Positions 15,693 to 24,815 of a stretch of DNA of 56,259 bases are shown one piece after another; the first letter of the stretch is position 1, and each line of letters opens with the position of its first letter. Origin of the DNA: DASTPP01 sp035762175 (GTDB taxonomy: Bacteria; Myxococcota_A; Polyangia; Polyangiales; Polyangiaceae); the NCBI GenBank assembly GCA_035762175.1, contig DASTPP010000175.1, positions 1-56,259 of the forward strand, given 5' to 3'. The notes under the pieces were generated by a model. The model searched no databases, had not been told where the DNA came from, and was given only the letters and a program-made list of their open reading frames with translations. The position numbers and the translations under genes are program-made.

Positions 15693-15920
15693 TCAGGATG
15701 CCGACGTGCTCGCCGGCGGCTTCGGCGCCCGGCCGCCCTTGGGGTTCAGGGGGAGCGACTCGCGCAAGTGCGGCGGCAACGTCCAGTCGGCGCTTGACTT
15801 CTTCTTTTGCTCGCCCTCGACCGGGGGCGGCGGGTTTTGCGGGTTGGATTCTCCCTCGCCGTCGCCCGCCTGGGCATGGGCTTGGGGCTGCGTAGAGGGG
15901 CTGAGATTACGAGCGGCCAT
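15693..15920 (-). CDS. Small hydrophilic protein coupled to topoisomerase IB
   Basis: A 75-residue frame from ATG 15920 ends one base before the topoisomerase IB start on the same strand. The protein is hydrophilic: an N-terminal Ser/Gln/Pro part, an EGEQKKKSSADWTLPPHLRE segment, and a terminal NPKGGRAPKPPA. No known domain is recognised. The tight junction with the downstream gene and a charge pattern unlike the Arg-rich shadows around it argue that it is real. A TTG start at 15938 would add six residues. It could be a partner of the topoisomerase, but that is only suggested by position. Confidence 0.45.
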   Translation of the reverse strand: MAARNLSPSTQPQAHAQAGDGEGESNPQNPPPPVEGEQKKKSSADWTLPPHLRESLPLNPKGGRAPKPPASTSAS

Positions 15921-16169
15921 GCCGACGAAGCTCAGCAAGATGTGGGCCAGACCCCGGGAGGGCCTTACAAGGCTGCTCGCACGACGCCCCGCGCACGAGT
16001 CTGAGGCCCCGCCGCAACGACGAGCTCGGGGCGCTCTCGTAAGGCCGAGGCAGCGTAAATTCTGCGGCTGAGCCGGGCCCGGGCAGGCGGTCTGGTATCA
16101 ATCTTGGAAGGAGGCGGGAGGGACCGGGGAGAAGCTGGTAAAGAATCCTACCGTCGCGAAGCGTGTACG

Positions 16170-16562
16170 ATGAACAAGCCTTACGTCATTGTGGCGGACG
16201 ACGACGCCGACCAACGCGAACTTCTGGGCCTGCGTCTGCGCCGCGAGGGGTTCGCCGTCGATACGGTGGCCGACGGCAAAGAGCTGCTCGAGTTGCTCGA
16301 GCGCCGGGCGGCGGGGCAGGGGCCCGGGCGCGTCTCGCTCGTCATCAGCGATCTGATGATGCCCGAGTGCACGGGCTGGGAGGTGCTCGAGGCGATGCGC
16401 CGGCGCCGCCTCGAGGTGCCTGTGCTTATCGTCAGCGCCGTCGGCGACCTGCTCTCGTACGCGCAGGCGCTGGCCCTGGGCGCGCGGGCGGTGCTGACCA
16501 AGCCGTCCGACTGGGGCGAGCTGCGCGCGGCGGTCTTCGGGGCGCTCGAGGACGCCGCCTGA
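16170..16562 (+). CDS. Single-domain response regulator (REC)
   Basis: The 130-residue protein is a receiver domain with no output domain. The acidic cluster VADDDADQ is near residues 8-15, the phospho-acceptor Asp is in VISDLMMPE, the switch Ser is in LIVSAVGD, and the conserved Lys is in LTKPSD. It would be phosphorylated by a histidine kinase in trans; no kinase is encoded nearby. Stand-alone receivers are frequent in Myxococcota and pass signals by protein contact. ATG 16170 gives the normal length; a longer TTG frame from 16104 crosses likely leader DNA. The ion-channel gene downstream is convergent, with a hairpin between. Confidence 0.88.
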   Translation: MNKPYVIVADDDADQRELLGLRLRREGFAVDTVADGKELLELLERRAAGQGPGRVSLVISDLMMPECTGWEVLEAMRRRRLEVPVLIVSAVGDLLSYAQALALGARAVLTKPSDWGELRAAVFGALEDAA

Positions 16563-16580
16563 GGCGCGTTGGCGCCCCGA

Positions 16581-16595
16581 GGGGCAAGTTGCCCC
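16581..16595. terminator. Hairpin between response regulator and channel genes
   Basis: GGGGCAA (16581-16587) and TTGCCCC (16589-16595) form a near-perfect 7-bp stem, flanked by further G/C pairing. It lies between two convergent stops and would act in both directions. Confidence 0.5.
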
Positions 16596-16649
16596 GGGCG
16601 CACGCCCCCCGGGCCGCGGCGCCGCCCGCGGGCCGGGCCGCGCGGCCGC

Positions 16650-17777
16650 TCAGCGCCCGTCGAGCTTGCGCACGTTGGCGGTGACGAAGAGGCCCATCGT
16701 GAAGATGCCGGCGAAGGCCTCGACCGCGGCGAGGGCGCGGCTCGCCGCGCCGCAGGGGGTCACGTCGCCGTAGCCGACGGTGGTGAAGGTGACGACGCTG
16801 AAGTAGAGGCACTCGAACACGTGCTCGGCCGCCGACACGGTGCCGGCGCCCGCGACACACTGGTCGCCGAGGCGGATGCCGGTGAAAAAGTAGCACGCGG
16901 CGCAGAGCACGCAGAACGCGAGGGCGCAGGCCATCAGGCGCCAGGGCCGCTCGCCGTAGCCCCAGAGCACGTCGAGCGCGAGCGACCAGAGCCAGCGGCG
17001 GTAGCTGCGGCGGTGGCGCAGGTCGCGGCGCAGCATCACGCACTGGCGGTAGGCGGCCCAGCCGGCGCCGGCCTCGTCGCCGGCGGCGCTCAGGTTCAGC
17101 CGCAGCGCGTGGTAGATGCCGGCGGCGAGCGCGTAGCGCCCCTGGTTCTCTTCGTGCAGGCCGCCCGCGAAGGCCTGGGGGCTCACCTCGGTCGCCGTCC
17201 AGGTCGAGAAGCGCAGCGAGGTGCGCTCGAAGCGGGCGCCGCCGAGGTTGCTGCGCGAGAACGACGAGGCGTGCAGGTCGCAGTCGCGGAAGCGCGCCCC
17301 CCGCAGGTAGGCCGCGTCGAAGACCGCGAGGCCCATCGCGCAGCGCTCGAACGAGGCGCCCTTGAGGTTGGTGTCGACGAAGCGGCTCGACCACAGGTTC
17401 AGCCCCTCGAAGCGCACGCGGCCGAGGTCGACGCGGTAGCCGAGCGAGGCGAACGAGATGCCCTTGAGGTCGAGCAGGTCGGGCGGGTCGCTCGGGTGCA
17501 CGACGCGCGGCACTTCGCGCTCGAGGTACGCCCCGAGGGCCGCCCGGTCGCCCGCGTGCAGCAGGGCCACGACGCGCTCGACCCGCTCGCGCGTCCAGCG
17601 CTCGGTCAGCGCGCGGAAGCCCTGGCCGGGCGAGGGGGCCGACGCTTCGCCCCGGGCGGCGGGGGCGGCCGCCGGGGCCAGCGCTTCGCTCCGGGCAGCG
17701 GGGGGGGCCGCGGGGGCCGGCGCTTCGCCCCGGGCGGGGGGGGCGGCCGCGGGGGCTTCGGGCGAGGCGGCGGTCAC
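16650..17777 (-). CDS. Pentapeptide-repeat potassium channel (two-TM type)
   Basis: Of 375 residues, the first 50 are Ala/Pro-rich repeats (APAAPPAARSEALAP). Pentapeptide repeats follow at about 100-190 (ISFASL, VRFEGLNLWSSRFVDTNLKG, ASFERC, ARFRDC, ARFERT), giving a right-handed beta helix. The C-terminal part is an Ion_trans_2 pore: TM1 LMACALAFCVLCAACYFFTG, the selectivity filter TTVGYGD, and TM2 AFAGIFTMGLFVTANV. TVGYGD marks K+ selectivity. The repeat domain probably lies in the cytoplasm and may gate or anchor the channel; this is inference. The GTG 17777 start is the longest; a start after the low-complexity head is possible. The RecB-type nuclease gene lies 36 bp upstream on the same strand. 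Confidence 0.85.
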   Translation of the reverse strand: MTAASPEAPAAAPPARGEAPAPAAPPAARSEALAPAAAPAARGEASAPSPGQGFRALTERWTRERVERVVALLHAGDRAALGAYLEREVPRVVHPSDPPDLLDLKGISFASLGYRVDLGRVRFEGLNLWSSRFVDTNLKGASFERCAMGLAVFDAAYLRGARFRDCDLHASSFSRSNLGGARFERTSLRFSTWTATEVSPQAFAGGLHEENQGRYALAAGIYHALRLNLSAAGDEAGAGWAAYRQCVMLRRDLRHRRSYRRWLWSLALDVLWGYGERPWRLMACALAFCVLCAACYFFTGIRLGDQCVAGAGTVSAAEHVFECLYFSVVTFTTVGYGDVTPCGAASRALAAVEAFAGIFTMGLFVTANVRKLDGR

Positions 17778-17813
17778 CGTCGCACGCTTACCACGGCCGG
17801 GGCGCCGCCCGCA

Positions 17814-18605
17814 TCAGGACGCGCCGTGCTCGCGCAGCCAGGCGCGCCCGGGCGGGCAGACGCGCGGGTAGACGCAGCTCCGGCAGGGCTCGCCGGGGCG
17901 CGCGTCTTTCGCCGCGTCGGCCAGGATGGTGCGCACCAGCGCCACGATCTCGCCCTCGGCCTCGTCGAGCTCGGCGTCGCTGCGCAGGACCGACGCGCTC
18001 TCGCCCGTGCGCAGGGCGACGACGCGGGCGTGCACCGGCACGCCCGGGTGCTGGCGCGCGACGAGCACCTGGTAGAGCGTCATCGCGAGGCTCTCGCGCA
18101 CCTCGCGCTCGGTCACCTCGCGCCGGCCCGACTTGTAGTCGACGACCTCGAGCCCGCCGTCGGGGCGCCGGTCGAGCCGGTCGATCTTGCCGAAGAGGAC
18201 GAACTCGTCGTAGCGCCGCTGCAGCGTCGCCTCGGTCGCGAGGGTGACGCGGCCGGGCTCGCGCGCGGCCTCGTAATAGCGCTCGAGCAGCCGCTCGCCC
18301 GAGGCCCGGTACTCGGCCGCCTGCTCGTCGGACTCGTAGCCGGCGGCCGACCAGGCGGCGCCGAACTGCGCCTTCAGCTCGTCGAGCGAGACGCCCTCGG
18401 GGCCGCCGCGCGCGTGGAAGGTCTGCAGCGCCCGGTGCAGGCTGCCCCCGAACGACTGCGCCGCCGACGTCGAGCCCCAGCGCAGCCCCTCGTCGTAATA
18501 GAAGCCGTAGGCGCGCGGGCAGAACCGGTAAAGGTTCAGCCGCGTCGGGCTGAGGCGGGGCAGGCGCGGGGCCTTGGCGCGATCGGGCGGGCGGCGGGGG
18601 GGCAT
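17814..18605 (-). CDS. PD-(D/E)XK nuclease of the RecB/Cas4 type with Fe-S Cys
   Basis: This 263-residue protein has the layout of stand-alone RecB-family nucleases. SPTRLNLYRFCPRAYGFYY at the start holds the first cluster Cys. GSLHRALQTFH carries the early His. The active site is FGKIDRLDRRPDGGLEVVDYKSG (D...DYK), then Tyr/Gln helix residues in LYQVLVARQH, and a terminal C-x2-C-x5-C (EPCRSCVYPRVC). One plus three Cys is the 4Fe-4S pattern of AddB and Cas4. It should cut or resect single-stranded DNA ends. No cas genes are near, so a repair role is more likely than CRISPR adaptation. ATG 18605 is set by the conserved N-terminal SPT segment; longer frames are shadows. Confidence 0.88.
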   Translation of the reverse strand: MPPRRPPDRAKAPRLPRLSPTRLNLYRFCPRAYGFYYDEGLRWGSTSAAQSFGGSLHRALQTFHARGGPEGVSLDELKAQFGAAWSAAGYESDEQAAEYRASGERLLERYYEAAREPGRVTLATEATLQRRYDEFVLFGKIDRLDRRPDGGLEVVDYKSGRREVTEREVRESLAMTLYQVLVARQHPGVPVHARVVALRTGESASVLRSDAELDEAEGEIVALVRTILADAAKDARPGEPCRSCVYPRVCPPGRAWLREHGAS

Positions 18606-18755
18606 GGCGGCCCCGACCGCGACGCGCGGCGCGGGGCTGGGCCGGACGATGCCACGGCGGCGCGGCGGCGGTAGGCGAAAAGCTCGCGGGGCGGCCCCGC
18701 CCCCGGGGCCCGGGTCGTCGCCGGGCTCCGCCCGCGCTAGGGTGCCCCTGACCTC

Positions 18756-19649
18756 ATGAGCGCCATCGCCCCCCGAAGCCCCTTGCGCGTCAAGATCGTC
18801 TCGGACGTGGTCTGCCCCTGGTGCCTCATCGGCACCCGGCGCCTCGAGCTGGCGCTCGAGGCCGCGGGCGCGGCCGACGCCGACGTCGAGTTCCGGCCCT
18901 TTTTGCTCGACCCCTCGACGCCGCCCGAGGGCGAAGACCTGCGCGGGCGCCTGCGCCGCAAGTACGGCAACCCTGACGCGATGTTCGCCCGGGTCGAGGC
19001 CGCCGCGCGGCAGAGCGGCATCGACCTCGACTTCTCGCGGGTGCGGCGCGCGGTGAGCACCCTCCGGGCGCACACGCTGCTGCGCCACGCGCGGCCGCGC
19101 GGCACCCAGGTCGCCCTCGCCAAGGCCCTCTTTGGGGCCTACTTCCTCGACGGGCAAGACGTCAGCGACCCCGCCCTGCTCGCCCCGCTCGCGAGCCGCC
19201 ACGGCTTCGACGAGGCCGAGGCCGCCCGCCTCATGGGCGACCAGGCCGAGCTCGAACGCACCCGCCGCGAGGCCGACGAGGCCGCGCGCGCGGGCGTCAG
19301 CGGCGTGCCGTTCACCGTCTTCGGCGGCCGCTACGCCGTCGCCGGGGCCCAGCCGATCGAGGTCTTCCGGCAGGCCATCGAGCGGGCGCTGGCCGAGGCT
19401 GCGGGCTTAGAGCGCGCCGGCGCCGCCTGGCGAACGCTCTACCGCGCGCGCTTCGCCCGGGGGCGGGGCAGGGCCGGCAGGCGCTGGCCGCTCGCCTCGG
19501 CCCAGCCCGCCCAGGGGCCCCCGCCGCGCGACTCGGCGAGCCGCGCGAGCACGCGCTCGGCCGACCAGGCCTCGGGCTTGGCGCGGCCGAGCGCCTCCCA
19601 GGCGAGCGGCATCGAGACGGGCGCGCCGGGCTTGGCCCGCGTCGAATAG
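18756..19649 (+). CDS. DsbA-family oxidoreductase (FrnE-like); frame overruns into ligD-type gene
   Basis: Residues 1 to about 218 are a complete FrnE/DsbA-like protein. VVCPWCLIGTRR gives the CPWC redox motif. The helical insert follows, then SGVPFTVFGGRYAVAGAQP with the cis-Pro loop, ending AIERALAEAAG. There is no signal peptide, so it acts in the cytoplasm, as FrnE proteins do in dithiol exchange or 2-hydroxychromene-type isomerase reactions. The family normally ends near 19410. Here the frame continues 80 more codons, antisense to the last 211 bp of the convergent LigD-type gene, and that part is Arg/Ala-rich. A TAG lies just out of frame at 19408-19410, as if one stop had been lost. The ATG 18756 start fits the family. 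Confidence 0.8.
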   Translation: MSAIAPRSPLRVKIVSDVVCPWCLIGTRRLELALEAAGAADADVEFRPFLLDPSTPPEGEDLRGRLRRKYGNPDAMFARVEAAARQSGIDLDFSRVRRAVSTLRAHTLLRHARPRGTQVALAKALFGAYFLDGQDVSDPALLAPLASRHGFDEAEAARLMGDQAELERTRREADEAARAGVSGVPFTVFGGRYAVAGAQPIEVFRQAIERALAEAAGLERAGAAWRTLYRARFARGRGRAGRRWPLASAQPAQGPPPRDSASRASTRSADQASGLARPSASQASGIETGAPGLARVE

Positions 19650-20413
19650 GGGGCGACCACGATCGAGCCGCGGGCGTTGCGCAGGTAGTCGATGAAGACC
19701 TTGCCGCCGCGCTCGGCCTTGGCCATGTGCGCGGTGAATTCGCCGGGCCGCTCGGCGGCGAGCCCCTCGGCCACCCGGCGCGAGAAGGCCAGCGCGTCGT
19801 CCCAGGGCGCGCCCTCGACGGGCACGACCACGTGCAGCCCCTTGCCGCCCGTGGTCTTGACGAACGAGCGCAGCCCGAGCCCCTCGAGCTCGTCGCGCAC
19901 CACGCGCGCCGCCGCCGCCACGCGCGCCCAGGGCAGCCCCTCGTCGGGGTCGAGGTCGAAGACCAGCCGGTCGGGCCCCCGGTCGAGGTGGGGCGTCCGC
20001 GCGACCCAGGCGTGCACCTCGAGCGTGCCCATCTGCACCAGCGACACGAGGCCCGCCGCCGTCTCGACCATGGGGTAATCGACCTCGCCCGAAGGCCCCC
20101 CCGAGACCCGGAGCTCGCGCACCTGCTCGGGGAACTGCCCCCCCGCGTGCTTCTGCACGAAGCAGGGCCCGCCCTGCCCGCGCGGGCAGCGCACCAGCGT
20201 GAGCGGCCGGCCCGCCACGTGCGGCACCATCTGGTCGGCGACGGCCTCGTAATACGCGGCGAGCTGGCGCTTGGTCAGCCCCATGGCCGGGTAGACCACC
20301 CGCGACGGGTTCGTCAGCTCGACCCCGGCGATTCGGGCCCGGGCCGAGGTCGTCGACCCCCGCCGGGGAGAGCGAACGCGGGCCTGCGTAGGGGAGGGTT
20401 CGGCGAGGGCCAT
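19439..20413 (-). CDS. Stand-alone LigD-type polymerase domain (NHEJ primase-polymerase)
   Basis: The 324-residue protein matches the polymerase domain of LigD. LTNPSRVVYPAMGLTKRQLA opens the domain. Then come HVAGRPLTLVRCPRGQGGPC, the catalytic DLDPDEGLPW (metal Asp pair) and FVKTTGGKGLHVVVPV, ending in SIVVAPYSTRAKPGAPVSMP. No ATP ligase or nuclease domain is attached, so it is a separate polymerase that fills gaps or adds nucleotides during end joining, with Ku and a ligase encoded elsewhere. The start is uncertain: ATG 20413 is chosen, and an ATG at 20458 would add 15 residues. Its 3' end lies opposite the overrun of the DsbA frame. Confidence 0.85.
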   Translation of the reverse strand: MALAEPSPTQARVRSPRRGSTTSARARIAGVELTNPSRVVYPAMGLTKRQLAAYYEAVADQMVPHVAGRPLTLVRCPRGQGGPCFVQKHAGGQFPEQVRELRVSGGPSGEVDYPMVETAAGLVSLVQMGTLEVHAWVARTPHLDRGPDRLVFDLDPDEGLPWARVAAAARVVRDELEGLGLRSFVKTTGGKGLHVVVPVEGAPWDDALAFSRRVAEGLAAERPGEFTAHMAKAERGGKVFIDYLRNARGSIVVAPYSTRAKPGAPVSMPLAWEALGRAKPEAWSAERVLARLAESRGGGPWAGWAEASGQRLPALPRPRAKRAR

Positions 20414-20646
20414 GCAAGCGCTGACTGCAACGAAGGTGCCGGCCCCCCCGAAGCGCACAGCGGCCCGGCCCCCGAGCCCGGCAACGGCGCCCGGGCCCGC
20501 CCGGCGCCCGGGCCCGGCCTTCGGGCCAGGGCGGCCCCAACCCCCCGCGCGGGACGTTCACGGCTGAGCCGAATCGTGCAAGCCTGGGGCGCCTTGCCCG
20601 GAAGGCGCATTTCGCGCCTGCTTGCCGACCCGACCCTGACCGTAGC

Positions 20647-21192
20647 GTGGCCACCTTCTCAACTTGCCCTAGAGCCCGAGCCCGCGTTCGAAGGGGGCCC
20701 AGCGCGCTCCGAAGCATCGTTTTTGTGGGCGCCCTCGGCGCCTGGGCCGCGGCGGGGGGCTGCCGCGATGTCATCGACGTCGACGATCTCGTGCTCGGGG
20801 TGGGCGGCCAGGGCGGGGCGGGCGGCGCGGCGGGCAAGGGCGGCGCGGCGGGCAAGGGCGGCGGCGCCTCGGGCAACGCGTCGTCCGGGGCGGGCGGCGC
20901 CGGCGGCGAGACGGCCAGGCAGTGCCAGCAGCGCTGCGCGCAGGCCAGCTCCGCCCTCCCGATCAGCAAGTACTACGAGCCCTTCGCCACCTGCGGCTGC
21001 TTCGACGGCGCCGCGCCGAGCTGCCAGGGCGAGTGCGGCAGCTGCGAAATCCAGGGCGAGACCTTCGGCTTCGCCAGCGAGGCTTGCATCAGCTGCCTCG
21101 GTCGCAAGGCGCGCTCGCCCGACTGCCCGCCGAATTCCGGCTGCAACGGGCCGTGTGCCGCGTTCCGCGACTGCATCGAGGGCTGCGGCTAG
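20647..21192 (+). CDS. Cys-rich lipoprotein with GGAGG linker
   Basis: A 181-residue secreted lipoprotein, unknown in function. An Arg-rich n-region precedes SIVFVGALGAWAAAGGC, with the lipid Cys near residue 39. Then comes a Gly/Ala/Lys linker built from GGAAGKGG units, typical of surface lipoproteins in Sorangium-like bacteria. The folded end has about fourteen Cys in pairs (CQQRC, CGC, CQGECGSC, CISC, CNGPC, CIEGC) and should be held by disulphides. The GTG 20647 start has no visible ribosome site. The upstream 190 bp divides it from the LigD-type gene. Confidence 0.65.
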   Translation: MATFSTCPRARARVRRGPSALRSIVFVGALGAWAAAGGCRDVIDVDDLVLGVGGQGGAGGAAGKGGAAGKGGGASGNASSGAGGAGGETARQCQQRCAQASSALPISKYYEPFATCGCFDGAAPSCQGECGSCEIQGETFGFASEACISCLGRKARSPDCPPNSGCNGPCAAFRDCIEGCG

Positions 21193-21235
21193 GGCGGCCC
21201 CCGGCCCCGCCGAGGGCCGGGGCAGCGAACGGCCC

Positions 21236-21577
21236 TCAGCGCCCCATCACGCGGGCGAAGAGCAGGGCGCGCCGCACCTCGGCCTCGGACAGCCCCGAGC
21301 GGGCCGCCAGCTCGTCGACGCGCGCGGGGCGCCCCAGCTCGTTGCGCAGGGCCCTCGCCGAGGCGAGCACGCCGTTGAGCGCCGTGAGGGCGGACGCCCC
21401 GGGCGCGCCCCCGACGCGCCGGCCCGCCGCCTCGAGCTCGTCGAGCAGCCAGCCGATCTCGTCGGGCGTCACCGCCCGGTCGCCGAGGGCGTCGCCCACC
21501 GCGTCGAGCGTCAGCTCGGCGCCGGGGGCGCTCTGGGCCAGCAAGAGCCCGAGCGCCTCTCGGATGGCGGCCCTCAC
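21236..21577 (-). CDS. Small HTH-like protein coupled to the methyltransferase
   Basis: From GTG 21577 the protein has 113 residues. The GTG overlaps the TGA of the methyltransferase (21576-21574) in a GTGA junction, the mark of translational coupling. Residues 40-60 (AVTPDEIGWLLDELEAAGRRV) resemble a winged-helix recognition segment. The end, ARVDELAARSGLSEAEVRRALLFARVMGR, looks like a second HTH, somewhat like sigma factor region 3. No catalytic motif is seen. It may bind nucleic acid or regulate the coupled enzyme; both are inference. The 21991 frame seen upstream is a shadow of the methyltransferase. Confidence 0.6.
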   Translation of the reverse strand: MRAAIREALGLLLAQSAPGAELTLDAVGDALGDRAVTPDEIGWLLDELEAAGRRVGGAPGASALTALNGVLASARALRNELGRPARVDELAARSGLSEAEVRRALLFARVMGR

Positions 21578-22320
21578 GGCGCGCCCCCGCCCGCCGCGCG
21601 CGACCACCAGAGCCCCGTGCACTCGGGCAAGACGACGCCCCCCCCGGGCGCGCCTTCGGCGGGCAGGCGCGCCAGCATCGCCTCGCCGAAGAAGAACGCG
21701 ACGAGCGACTCGGCCTCGGCGCGCGAGGCGAAGCGGTAGTCGGTGCGCAGCCAGGTGCGCGCGAGGCCCTGCTCGCGCTCGAGCCAGGCGAAGTACTCGG
21801 CGAGCCCCTCGTCGGGCGGCGCGGGCTCCGCGCGCCCGGTGCCCAGCGTCTCGACGAGGACGAGCACGCCGCCCGGCCGCAGCGCCCGCCGCATCTCCGA
21901 GAGCGCGGCGCCCACCCCCTCGCGCCAGCCCCCGGGCAGCCAGCTGCGGAAGTGGCCGAAGACCCAGGCCGCGACGGCCAGGTCGGCCCACCCCGAGGCG
22001 ACCGGCAGGCTGCGCCCGTCGGCCTCGACGAGCTCGATCGCGGGACGCGCCGCCCCGAGCTCGAGCGCCGCGAGGCGCCCGCGCGCCACCTCGAGCATCG
22101 CCCGGGCCGGGTCGACGCCCACGAGGCGCGCGCAGCCCGCGCCGAGCAGCTGCCTGGCCACCCGCCCCGTGCCCACGCCGACCTCGAGCACGCTCGCGCC
22201 CCGCAGCGGCACGAGCCCCGCGACGGCGCGCAGCAGGTTGCCCTCGTGGTCTTCGGCCGACACCAGCCGGTCGTACGTGGCGGCGTGCTCGTCGTAGATG
22301 CGCTGGTAGTCGACCGTCAT
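21574..22320 (-). CDS. Class I SAM-dependent methyltransferase
   Basis: The 248-residue enzyme has the usual motif I, VLEVGVGTGRVARQLL, at about residues 44-59, followed by LVGVDPARAMLEVARGRL with the acidic ribose-binding residue, and motif II/III segments WADLAVAAWVFGHF and LRPGGVLVLVETLG. The opening YDEHAATYDRLVSAEDHEGNL is typical of small-molecule methyltransferases of the UbiE/Methyltransf_11 type. The substrate is unknown. It is the first gene of a coupled pair with the HTH-like protein. A 26-bp stretch spanning its start codon is duplicated just upstream (period 29), leaving a second, out-of-frame ATG. Confidence 0.85.
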   Translation of the reverse strand: MTVDYQRIYDEHAATYDRLVSAEDHEGNLLRAVAGLVPLRGASVLEVGVGTGRVARQLLGAGCARLVGVDPARAMLEVARGRLAALELGAARPAIELVEADGRSLPVASGWADLAVAAWVFGHFRSWLPGGWREGVGAALSEMRRALRPGGVLVLVETLGTGRAEPAPPDEGLAEYFAWLEREQGLARTWLRTDYRFASRAEAESLVAFFFGEAMLARLPAEGAPGGGVVLPECTGLWWSRAAGGGAP

Positions 22321-22458
22321 GGGGCTCGTGATCGCTCGTTGTCCGTCATGGGGCTCGTGATCGCTCGTGGTGGCCGGGGGCCCGCCGCGTTCTCGCCTGG
22401 TGTAGCCCGGGGGGCCCGCCGCGTGCTCGATTGTTGTAACCCGGGGGGCCCGCCGCGT
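22314..22458. repeat. Two repeat families between methyltransferase and HAD genes
   Basis: A 26-bp stretch that includes the methyltransferase start codon occurs at 22314-22339 and again at 22343-22368 (period 29). Next, three imperfect 34-bp units each end in GGGCCCGCCGCGT, at 22390, 22424 and 22458. The second and third units carry GTAG or GTAAC before CCGGGG. This divergent gap, which should hold both promoters, is made almost wholly of repeats. Confidence 0.8.
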
Positions 22459-22472
22459 TAAGGTGCCGCCCC

Positions 22473-23117
22473 GTGATCCGCGCGTTTCTCTTCGATCTCG
22501 ACGGCACGCTCGTCGATTCGCTCGCCGACATCGCCGGCGCGATGAACGAGGCCCTCGGCGAGGCGGGGGCGCCGACGCACGCGCCCGAGGCCTACCGGCG
22601 CTTCGTCGGCGAGGGCGTCGACGTGCTCGCGCGGCGGGCCGCCCCGCCCGCGATCGCCGGCGACGACGCGAGGCGCGCCGCGCTCGTGGCCCGCTACCAG
22701 GCGATCTACGCCGGGCGGCTCACCCGCGAGACGCGGCCCTACCCGGGGGTGCCCGAGCTCGTCGCGTCGCTGCGGGCGCGGGGCCTGCCGCTCGGGGTCC
22801 TGTCGAACAAGCCCGACCCCGCCACGCGCCTCCTCGTCGCCGCGCTCTTCCCGGCCGGCAGCTTCGCCGCCGTGCGCGGGCAGCGCCCGGGCGTGCCGCG
22901 CAAGCCCGACCCCGGCGCCGCCCTCGCGCTCGCGGCCGAGCTCGGCCGCGAGCCCGCCGAGATCGCCTTCGTCGGCGACACCTCGGTCGACGTCCGTACC
23001 GCGCGCGCGGCCGGCATGCTGGCCGTCGGCGTGCGCTGGGGCTTCCGGCCCGACGAGCTCGGCGAGGCCGGCGCCGACCTCCTCGTCGACGAGCCCGCCG
23101 CCCTCGCCTCGCTCTGA
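22473..23117 (+). CDS. gph: HAD-family phosphatase, phosphoglycolate phosphatase-like
   Basis: The 214-residue protein has all HAD motifs: FLFDLDGTLVDS (Asp nucleophile near residue 8), LGVLSNKP (motif II), KPDPGAAL with the motif III Lys, and FVGDTSVDVRTARAAG (motif IV). The cap is of C1 type and LPLGVLSNKPD is frequent in Gph/PGP proteins, which remove 2-phosphoglycolate made in DNA 3'-end repair. Other small phosphoesters are possible. The start is GTG 22473. The region before it is repetitive, so promoter placement is not possible by eye. Confidence 0.82.
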   Translation: MIRAFLFDLDGTLVDSLADIAGAMNEALGEAGAPTHAPEAYRRFVGEGVDVLARRAAPPAIAGDDARRAALVARYQAIYAGRLTRETRPYPGVPELVASLRARGLPLGVLSNKPDPATRLLVAALFPAGSFAAVRGQRPGVPRKPDPGAALALAAELGREPAEIAFVGDTSVDVRTARAAGMLAVGVRWGFRPDELGEAGADLLVDEPAALASL

Positions 23118-23159
23118 TCGCCCCGCGGGCTCGCCGGGCGCGGTGCCTCCCCGCCCGGG

Positions 23160-23330
23160 CGCCGTGCCCCCGCCCCCCGCCGGGCGCGCCGCCCCCGCCT
23201 CGCCCGCAACGCCTCCGCCCCCCGCCGGGTGCGGCGCCCCCGCCTCGCTCGCAACGCCCCCGCCCCCCGCCGGGCGCGCCGCCCCCGCCCCCCGCCGGGC
23301 GCGCCGCCCTCGCCCTTCGCCTCGCTCTTC
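23160..23330. repeat. C-rich tandem repeat ahead of hflX
   Basis: Units close to CCGCCCCCCGCCGGGCGCG and CCGCCCCCGCCTCGC alternate about six times in this stretch between the HAD gene and hflX. The minus strand has many G runs of four to six and could fold into G-quadruplexes. It reads Pro/Ala-rich in several frames, but no gene is supported. Confidence 0.7.
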
Positions 23331-23378
23331 GCCGCCCCGCCTTGCGCCGCGGCGCGGCATCGGGCAGACCCACGGGCC

Positions 23379-24790
<1,412 letters not shown>

Positions 24791-24794
<4 letters not shown>

Positions 24795-24815
24795 CGCGGG
24801 CGCGCCCCCCGTCAG
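24791..24815. terminator. Two-way hairpin spanning the stops of hflX and the LOG gene
   Basis: CTGACG (24791-24796) pairs with CGTCAG (24810-24815) around an inner palindrome GGGCGCGCCC (24798-24807). The outer arms contain the TGA of hflX and the TGA (reverse) of the convergent gene, so one hairpin ends both transcripts. Confidence 0.6.

Noticed and set aside
17814..18605. Cas4 of a CRISPR system
   Set aside because: The Cys pattern and nuclease motif fit Cas4, but there are no other cas genes or arrays. A general RecB-type repair nuclease is the safer call.
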